Shown piece after piece: positions 58,925-64,000 of a stretch of 64,000 nucleotides of DNA. This DNA is from Variovorax paradoxus (GTDB taxonomy: Bacteria > Pseudomonadota > Gammaproteobacteria > Burkholderiales > Burkholderiaceae_C). A program made the position numbers and the translations under genes. Location of the stretch: positions 4,886,501 to 4,950,500 of the forward strand of contig NZ_JAUSXL010000002.1 of assembly GCF_030815975.1 (NCBI RefSeq), in the 5' to 3' direction. The notes under the pieces are model-generated. The model was not told the DNA's origin and ran no database searches. It was given only the letters and a program-made list of their open reading frames with translations. Every line of letters begins with the position of its first letter. Position 1 is the first letter of the stretch.

Positions 58925-58946
58925 CCACAAGCCGCAAGGCCTCTGG

Positions 58947-58985
58947 ATGCCCCGCTACTCAAAAGGTAGCGGGGCATTTCCTTTT
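58947..58985 (+). terminator. Rho-independent terminator after tRNA-Asn
   Basis: ATGCCCCGCTAC (58947-58958) and GTAGCGGGGCAT (58966-58977) form a 12-bp perfect stem with a 7-base loop, followed by TTCCTTTT. Confidence 0.9.
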
Positions 58986-58992
58986 GGGGGCC

Positions 58993-59014
58993 GATATTGG
59001 AAGCTTCCAATATC
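58993..59014. repeat. 22-bp perfect palindrome downstream of tRNA-Asn
   Basis: The sequence from GATATTGGAAG to its exact mirror CTTCCAATATC is a 22-bp perfect, loopless palindrome centred on AAGCTT. It follows the tRNA terminator by a few bases and lies 64 bp before the 3' end of the next minus-strand gene. It could be a protein-binding site or a recombination-related sequence; nothing in the window decides this. Confidence 0.6.
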
Positions 59015-59078
59015 CAGTACTCCTACCCCGGAACCATGCCTTCTGGGGCGCTGCGCAGGCGCGATGCCGCTTGGAAGA

Positions 59079-59360
59079 TCAGCCCATCTTCGGCAGCCAA
59101 AACCCGAAGCCGAAGACGGACCCGCTCTTCTTGCTCTTCGCCACTTTGGGCTCATCCTCGCGCGGCCCGACATCGAGATCCTCGACCATCTTCTGCAACT
59201 CGAGCAGGCCAGCCGCCATCGCTGCCTTGTAGGTCTTCATGGACCTCGCCTGCTGGTTGAGGATGTGCCAGCCATCGCCTTCGAGTTCGACCAGGCGCCA
59301 GCGGTAGGCGCCCTCTTCCTCTTCGATCACGGTGACGGCGATTCTGTGGAGTGGCTGCAT
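59079..59360 (-). CDS. Hypothetical protein
   Basis: The 93-residue ORF encodes a soluble protein with a well-formed N-terminal part (VTVIEEEEGAYRWRLVELEG) followed by a helical segment (MKTYKAAMAAGLLELQKMVE) and a lysine-rich, glycine-phenylalanine tail. Codon use looks coding. No domain is recognised. It is convergent with the tRNA and may be co-transcribed with nothing else, since a terminator-like stem lies upstream at 59425-59454. Confidence 0.6.
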   Translation of the reverse strand: MQPLHRIAVTVIEEEEGAYRWRLVELEGDGWHILNQQARSMKTYKAAMAAGLLELQKMVEDLDVGPREDEPKVAKSKKSGSVFGFGFWLPKMG

Positions 59361-59424
59361 GGCCTGATGCTCACTCGAATCCGGGCTTCGCCGTGTCGGA
59401 CGATCTGCTCACCCGCCGTCCAGA

Positions 59425-59454
59425 CAAAAAAAACGCCCAGCACGCGGCTGGGCG
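59425..59454 (-). terminator. Rho-independent terminator on the minus strand
   Basis: CGCCCAG (59434-59440) pairs with CTGGGCG (59448-59454), and on the minus strand the stem is followed by a run of eight or nine T residues. It terminates transcription from the 77-codon gene at 59543-59776. Confidence 0.85.
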
Positions 59455-59542
59455 GAATCCTTGAGGTGTCGCCACATCAAGGGCCCCGCAAACCAAGATT
59501 CGGGGCAACTGCAAGTCAGGTTTCGAGCACTGGCGCGAGATG

Positions 59543-59776
59543 TCAGGCGTGGTCAACTTCCAGGCCAACGGCCACCCGAACAACAGAGCCAGGTCGCTCG
59601 GTGATCGGCTTCAGCCACTTCACGGCCGCAGCCTCGGGCGGCATCGATCGCAGGCGTTCATCGCGCCACAGATCGCGGGCGACATCCTCCAGCTCGAGCG
59701 GGTCGACGGTGTGCCACTGCTGCTGCAGCCGATGCGCGCAAGCGGCAATCCAGAGCGTTGCAGGCACGTTTTCCAT
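59543..59776 (-). CDS. Hypothetical protein, probably LexA-controlled
   Basis: The 77-residue ORF encodes a basic/acidic mixed helical protein (IAACAHRLQQQWHTVDPLEL, then VARDLWRDERLRSMPPEAAA). It has no signal or membrane segment. Its ATG is 10 bp from a strong LexA box, so induction in the SOS response is likely. It ends before a good terminator. No family is recognised. Confidence 0.6.
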   Translation of the reverse strand: MENVPATLWIAACAHRLQQQWHTVDPLELEDVARDLWRDERLRSMPPEAAAVKWLKPITERPGSVVRVAVGLEVDHA

Positions 59777-59786
59777 GCCCCAATAC

Positions 59787-59806
59787 TACTGTATATTCAT
59801 ACAGGT
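59787..59806. promoter_or_regulatory. LexA (SOS) box
   Basis: TACTGTATATTCATACAGGT matches the E. coli LexA consensus at 16 of 20 positions, with perfect CTGT-N8-ACAG ends (59789-59804). It lies between the divergent ORFs at 59543-59776 and 59876-60283, very close to the start of the former. Confidence 0.85.
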
Positions 59807-59875
59807 TTGCTGCAAAATGTTTCGATCCCGAAGGAAGTGCGCAAAGCTTTGCCGAACTCGATGGAGAACATGAAC

Positions 59876-60283
59876 ATGAACCAGGCTGAACTTTTTTACC
59901 CCCAAGCCGCAGTTCCAAGACAGCCGGTCGCAGCATCGCAGACCGACGCACCGGAAGAACCGCCCTTCAGGTTCGAAGACATCGAGCCGGAACCTCGAGT
60001 GGCGTACATCGTGCGGCTCGCCGACTATCCGCACCCCGCAACCGATGCCGTCAAGGTGGCGGAGCAGCGCTTTCAGCGTGAACTCGATCGGCAGCTCAGC
60101 GGCGAGGTCGTGCAGGCACTGCACGCGTTCCAGAATGCCAGCGAGTCCAGCGAAACCGACCTCACGAGAAACGAGATGGCGCTGGCCAAGCGGTGGATGA
60201 AGGCCTATGACGCGGCCCGAACTTCCGGCTTTCGCGATCTTGGAGATACCGATGAAGCGTTCTTCGATGTGCGGCCGATCTGA
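59876..60283 (+). CDS. Hypothetical protein divergent from the LexA box
   Basis: The 135-residue ORF begins MNQAELFYPQAAVPRQPVAA after a GGAG ribosome-binding site. The N-terminal part is proline-rich and the C-terminal part is helical and charged (VKVAEQRFQRELDRQLSG, MALAKRWMKAYDAARTSG). In-frame ATGs at 59861 and 59870 also exist. No domain is recognised. It may share SOS control with the divergent gene. Confidence 0.6.
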   Translation: MNQAELFYPQAAVPRQPVAASQTDAPEEPPFRFEDIEPEPRVAYIVRLADYPHPATDAVKVAEQRFQRELDRQLSGEVVQALHAFQNASESSETDLTRNEMALAKRWMKAYDAARTSGFRDLGDTDEAFFDVRPI

Positions 60284-60395
60284 GCAACGGTCCTGTTGGA
60301 CATGCACCTGTCCGACGCCGTTGTAAGGTGGTCCGCACGAATCTCATCAACACAGGCTGAGCGCAAGCCGCCGCGGTTGGGCCATCATCCCGACT

Positions 60396-60629
60396 GTGCC
60401 AGCTACACCCATCGAGTACCTGCTCGAGATCGAGCACGCGAGCTTCCCGGTTCATGTGCGCGATCCGGAGTTGATCCAGGCCATCGCGGTTCTCAAGGCG
60501 CTGGGCTGCGTGGAAGCGGACATCTCCCCGCCGCTCGATCTTCGCAGTTCGTTCAGGAGCTACGAATCCGCGGTGGTCGTGAAGATCACGCCGGAAGGAA
60601 TCACGGAACTCGCGCTGGCATACGGCTGA
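60396..60629 (+). CDS. Hypothetical protein
   Basis: A 77-residue ORF with a GTG start encodes IEYLLEIEHASFPVHVRDPE, LIQAIAVLKALGCVEADISP and KITPEGITELALAYG. The alternation of helices and strands and good codon use suggest a real small soluble protein. No clear ribosome-binding site is seen and no family is recognised. Confidence 0.45.
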   Translation: MPATPIEYLLEIEHASFPVHVRDPELIQAIAVLKALGCVEADISPPLDLRSSFRSYESAVVVKITPEGITELALAYG

Positions 60630-60638
60630 CCGCCCTCT

Positions 60639-60848
60639 TCAGGTTCTTCCAGTCTGGGACGAGTGGCTCATCCCCTCTTTTGAGTTCGTCTGCTTTCCGA
60701 CGGATTCCTCGAGCGGTGAACCCGCCGTGACTTTCACGGTGTCGATGTCCCTGTTGCGGTGTCCCTTGGGCGGAATCACGGCCGAGGGATCCTCGGATGC
60801 CAGCTTCGGATCTTCGGAAGGCTGGAAAGGCTTGCGCGTACGCGGCAT
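60639..60848 (-). CDS. Hypothetical disordered protein
   Basis: The 69-residue ORF has a strong ribosome-binding site (GGAGG, 7 bases before the ATG). It encodes a hydrophilic, probably disordered protein (MPRTRKPFQPSEDPKLASED, IPPKGHRNRDIDTVKVTAG). No domain is recognised. Confidence 0.5.
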   Translation of the reverse strand: MPRTRKPFQPSEDPKLASEDPSAVIPPKGHRNRDIDTVKVTAGSPLEESVGKQTNSKEGMSHSSQTGRT

Positions 60849-61088
60849 GGTAGTACCTCCGATGTTTCAAGCACCGTAGGACAGCTCGCCTGCGCGCACA
60901 TGTAGGAGTGAGCCGCGGAAGACCTATCGATGGAGCGCTACGCCCCCCCGCAGCACGCCAGGCCGGGAGCTCGCCCGCATTTAATGCAGATCGAGAAATG
61001 TCAAAAAGAGGGTATATCCCGAACCACAAGCCACGCGCCAAACGGTAACGACGCGTACATTAGCGCCAACGTACTATCGGCTTGGGCC

Positions 61089-61298
61089 ATGCACTTGAAA
61101 ACTTTACTCATCACCGCGCTGCTGCTCGTTGCGGGCGGTTTGTTCTGGTGGTGGGCCTTCGACGGCGGATTCATTGCCGTGATTGTTGCCATTGGCCTGG
61201 GCGCCGTACTTTTTCTGGCCCTTCGAGGAAACAAATCCATCAAGGATGAGCTCGACGCACAGGTTCCCGACAAGGATCCGGGCAACAAGGACTCGTGA
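61089..61298 (+). CDS. Small two-helix membrane protein
   Basis: The 69-residue ORF has two hydrophobic segments (LLITALLLVAGGLFWWWAF and FIAVIVAIGLGAVLFLAL) and a charged tail (KDELDAQVPDKDPGNKDS). An ATG at 61089 was chosen; the frame is open to 60930. No family is recognised. Confidence 0.5.
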   Translation: MHLKTLLITALLLVAGGLFWWWAFDGGFIAVIVAIGLGAVLFLALRGNKSIKDELDAQVPDKDPGNKDS

Positions 61299-61346
61299 AC
61301 CGGCGGGAAACCCCGCCGTAAAAAGGCGGGATTCGCCGCTCGGCCC

Positions 61347-61595
61347 TCAGCGCAGCGCGAAAGCCAGTGTCACCGCGCCCAGGGCCAGCAACGCGAGGCC
61401 CGCAATGAAGACCATCTCGCCCCAGGCCTCCAGCCGCACGCCCGAGCTGCGCGAGCGCATCGAGATGAAAGACAGCAGCGCGCTGGCCAGGAAGACCAGC
61501 GCGTCGATGGCCAGCAGGCGGTCGATCAAGAGCCGCAGATCGTCGCGCGGGCCCAGGTGGCCGATCGACATCACGGTCATGCACACGCCGATCAT
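61347..61595 (-). CDS. Putative membrane protein (N-terminus uncertain)
   Basis: The 82-residue ORF from ATG 61595 has hydrophobic segments IDALVFLASALLSFISM and MVFIAGLALLALGAVTLAFAL. Upstream of the ATG the frame stays open to the htrA stop at 61671 and encodes plausible protein (RWLHPRAGLSAHILPTSAT) but has no ATG, GTG or TTG. The real start may thus be a rare codon, or the annotated one. It follows htrA on the same strand. Confidence 0.55.
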   Translation of the reverse strand: MIGVCMTVMSIGHLGPRDDLRLLIDRLLAIDALVFLASALLSFISMRSRSSGVRLEAWGEMVFIAGLALLALGAVTLAFALR

Positions 61596-61670
61596 GGTGG
61601 CCGACGTGGGCAGGATGTGCGCCGAAAGGCCCGCCCGCGGATGAAGCCATCTTTTGTCCTGGCGCGGGCT

Positions 61671-63150
61671 TCACCCGATCCGCACCGGCACGAAGATCTT
61701 GTCTTCGCCGCGCTGGATCAAGAGCGCCACCGACTTGTCGGCCTTGGCCACCACCTCGCGCACCTGTTCCAGGCTTTTCGCGGGCGTGCCGTTGATGGCC
61801 AGCAGCACGTCGCCCGCCTGCACGCCGGCCATGGCGGACGGCCCTGCCACATCCTCGACGAGCAGCCCGTTCTCGATGGCGGCCTCGCGCTTTTCCTGAG
61901 GCTGCAGCGGGCGCAGCGCAAGACCGAGCTTGCCCTGCCCCGCCGCGCTGTCGTTCTTGGCAACCTGCGCGGGCTTGTCGCTCGCATCGCCGAGCTTGGC
62001 CGAAAGCTCCTGCCGCTCGCCCTGGCGCCAGACTTCGAGCGTGACCTTCTTGCCCGGCGCCTGCTGCCCGATCACGGCGGGCAGGTCGCCCGACGAGACG
62101 ATGGGCTGGCCGTCCACCTTGCGGATCACGTCCGCCCGCCTTCAGGCCGGCCTTGTCGCCGGGGCCGCCCTTCTCGATGTTGGAAACCAGCGCGCCTTCG
62201 GGCTTGTCGAGCTTGAAGGAATCGGCAAAGGCCTGGTTCACCTCCTGCACCGCCACGCCAAGGCGCGCATGCGTGGCCTTGCCGGTCGCGACGATCTGGT
62301 CCTTCACCTGCACCGCCACGTCGATCGGAATGGCGAACGACACGCCCTGGTAGCCGCCGCTGCGGCTGTAGATCTGCGAGTTGATGCCGACCACCTCGCC
62401 GCGCGTGTTGAGCAGCGGCCCGCCGGAGTTGCCAGGGTTCACCGCCACGTCGGTCTGGATGAACGGCACGTAGCTGTCGTCGGGCAGCGAGCGGCCCTTG
62501 GCGCTCACGACGCCGGCCGTCACCGTGCTCTCGAAGCCGAAGGGCGAGCCGATGGCCAGCACCCATTCGCCGACCTTCAGGTCCTTGGTGTTGCCGAGCG
62601 CGAGCGTGGGCAGGTTCTTCGCGTCGATCTTGAGCACCGCGATGTCGGTCTTGGCGTCGGCGCCGAGCACCTTCGCGCGGTACTCGCGCCGGTCGGTCAG
62701 CTTGACGGTGACCTCCTTGGCGTCCTTCACGACGTGGGCGTTGGTCATGATGATGCCGTCGGGGCTCACGATGAAGCCCGAGCCCTGCGCCCGCGTCGGC
62801 ACTTCGCGCTGCTGCTGGGCGCGCGGGCCGATCTGGCCCTGGAAGCGGCGGAAGAACTGGAACATCGGGTCGTCCGGATCGATGCCCTGCATCTCGGCCG
62901 CGGCCTGGTCCTCCGAGGCCTTGGCGGTGCCGGTCACGCTGATGTTGACCACCGCGGGGCCGTCGCGCGATGTGATGGTCGAGAAGTCGGGCAGCGTCAC
63001 CATGGCCGCGGGCGCCACGCTCGTGGCGTTGGTGGTCGGCGCGTTCACGGCGCGGGCACTGGTGTAGGCGCCGGCACCGACGGCACCGATCACCCCGGCA
63101 GTCGCCAGGGCAAGAACCAGGGCATGGGGAGAAGTCAGGCGGGTGTTCAT
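61671..63150 (-). pseudogene. HtrA/DegP-family serine protease, frameshifted
   Basis: The protein is a periplasmic trypsin-like protease with a signal peptide or membrane anchor. The triad is visible in TNAHVV, TDIAVLK and GNSGGPL, followed by two PDZ domains. The frame from ATG 63150 breaks at about 62132-62133, within the first PDZ domain: one extra C on the plus strand changes AGLKAGDVIRKVDG to an arginine-rich read-through. The second frame ends at 61671. Without the extra base the product would be about 492 residues, normal for the family. A sequencing error or a real pseudogene is possible. Confidence 0.85.
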
Positions 63151-63213
63151 TTCTAGCTTTCCTTTCAATGCGTCTGCACGCAAATCACGATGAAAGGAAT
63201 GTCGGTCCGCTGG

Positions 63214-63230
63214 CTTAAGCCCGGCTTAAA
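63214..63230 (-). promoter_or_regulatory. PmrA/QseB-type response-regulator box upstream of htrA
   Basis: On the minus strand the sequence reads TTTAAG-N5-CTTAAG, which fits the HTTAAK-N5-HTTAAK consensus of PmrA/QseB-type regulators exactly. It lies 64-80 bp upstream of htrA and 16 bp past the stop of the adjacent sensor kinase gene. Confidence 0.6.
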
Positions 63231-63245
63231 CCGCGCGCGGCGATT

Positions 63246-64000
63246 TCAGGCCCTGGCGGCAAAGCGCACCAGCACCCGCAGGCCGCCCAGCGTCGGCGAT
63301 GCCGCGAGCGCGACGGTGGCGCCGTGCAATTCGGCGATCGACTTCACGATGGCCAGGCCAAGTCCGCTGCCCGGCGCCTGCGGCTCGCCCGAGCGGTAGA
63401 AGCGGTCGAGCACGCGTTCGCGCTCTTCCTGCGGCAAGCCGGGGCCGCTGTCGTCCACGCTGAGCTCGACCGCCTTGCCGAGACTTGCAATGCCGACATC
63501 GACGCGTCCTTCTTCGGGCGTGTACTTGACGGCGTTGTCGATCAGGTTGCGAAGCAGCATGCGCAGTGCCTCGGGTTGGCCCTCCACCACGGCCGGATTG
63601 GCATGCGAAATGCCGATGTCGATGCGCCGGGCCTGCGCAGCCGCGACCGCATCCGAAATGGCCAGGCGCGCCACCTCGGCCAGGTCGACCGGCTCGGACT
63701 TTGCGCCCGCGGCCATGCTGGCTTCATGCCGGGCCAATGCAAGCATCTGCTCGACCAGGCGCGTCGCGCGATCGATGCCCGCGACCAGCCGGCTCACGGC
63801 CAGCTCGCGCGATGCGGCATCGGGTGCGCGCTGCAGGCCCTGCACCTGCAGCTTGAGCGCGGCCAGCGGCGAGCGCAGCTCGTGCGCCGCATCGGCGACG
63901 AAGTGCTTCTGCGCATCGAAGGCATGCCGCACCCGGTCGAACAGAAGGTTGAGCTCCTGCACCAGCGGGCGCACCTCGTCGGGCAGGTTCTCCTCGCTCA
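63246..64000 (-). CDS. Sensor histidine kinase, C-terminal part (5' end outside window)
   Basis: The open frame runs off the window edge. It has the H-box DAAHELRSPLAALKLQ, the N-box LIDNAVKYTPEEG, the G1 box VDDSGPGLPQEER and the G2 box GSGLGLAIVKSIAELHG, all intact. The sequence resembles QseC/TctE/PmrB-type kinases of the EnvZ family. Its response regulator is presumably encoded upstream, outside the window. The adjacent box at 63214-63230 suggests that the pair regulates htrA. Confidence 0.9.
   Translation of the reverse strand, partial: SEENLPDEVRPLVQELNLLFDRVRHAFDAQKHFVADAAHELRSPLAALKLQVQGLQRAPDAASRELAVSRLVAGIDRATRLVEQMLALARHEASMAAGAKSEPVDLAEVARLAISDAVAAAQARRIDIGISHANPAVVEGQPEALRMLLRNLIDNAVKYTPEEGRVDVGIASLGKAVELSVDDSGPGLPQEERERVLDRFYRSGEPQAPGSGLGLAIVKSIAELHGATVALAASPTLGGLRVLVRFAARA

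Noticed and set aside
58849..59014. Prophage or integrative element at tRNA-Asn
   Set aside because: No integrase, no direct repeat of the tRNA 3' end and no phage-like genes are visible downstream.
61301..61330. Terminator between the 61089-61298 and 61347-61595 genes
   Set aside because: Alternative GC stems (CGGCGGG/CCCGCCG) are present, but there is no convincing T-run on either strand.

Overview
The window is high-GC DNA with gene content and order typical of a betaproteobacterium of the Comamonadaceae, most like Variovorax. This assignment is an inference from four things: the ferredoxin-type sulfite reductase operon with a DUF934 gene, the GsiABCD/IaaA cluster, the translationally coupled thiOSGE genes, and the dispersed intergenic repeats. 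There is no rRNA, CRISPR array, phage or transposase. One tRNA (Asn, anticodon GTT) is present.

Layout. 1-2 kb: a HipA-type kinase cut by the window edge and an orphan ParA-like ATPase. 2-7.7 kb (minus): a tightly packed string reading peroxiredoxin, serine hydrolase, sbp, cysT, cysW, cysA, dsbB, for sulfate import and thiol redox. 7.8-14.3 kb: a LysR regulator divergent from azoR, an FMN reductase, panE, a racemase-family protein, a flavin-dependent-halogenase-like enzyme and serine acetyltransferase cysE. 14.4-21 kb (minus): a sulfonate-sulfur operon sbp2, ssuE, a 44-codon membrane ORF, ssuA, a 50-codon ORF, ssuD, ssuC, ssuB, molbindin. 21-32.6 kb: housekeeping and accessory genes (yggX, mnmC, a transglutaminase, a lipoprotein hydrolase, msrA, an aldolase, a D-amino-acid-oxidase-like enzyme, an aldo/keto reductase, a GNAT protein, a CueR-like regulator). 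32.8-42.2 kb (plus): an RpiR regulator, isoaspartyl peptidase, the gsiABCD glutathione/dipeptide importer and two peptidases (P1/DmpA and M55/DppA).

42.2-42.8 kb is a 567-bp imperfect palindrome. 43-49.6 kb (plus) is the assimilatory sulfate reduction operon cysI, DUF934, cysH, cysD, cysN, fdxA, ferredoxin-NADP reductase. 49.5-58.8 kb holds a class III aminotransferase, a TPP riboswitch controlling cytX, thiD, and thiO-thiS-thiG-thiE followed by a coupled TonB-dependent receptor. 58.8-61.6 kb has tRNA-Asn, small hypothetical genes and a LexA box. 61.7-64 kb has a frameshifted htrA/degP-like gene and the C-terminal part of a sensor kinase.

How the genes work together. The dominant theme is sulfur. 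Sulfate enters through Sbp/CysTWA and is activated by CysDN. It is then reduced by CysH and by CysI, with electrons plausibly from FdxA and its reductase, and assimilated through CysE. Organosulfur is scavenged by Ssu, and glutathione-type peptides may be imported by Gsi and cleaved by IaaA, DmpA and DppA. Similar palindromes upstream of sbp2 and cysI suggest shared control, probably by CysB or a relative. The mature SsuA and Sbp2 proteins contain no methionine or cysteine, consistent with expression under sulfur starvation. Several ABC-transporter operons carry dispersed repeats or hairpins between their genes.
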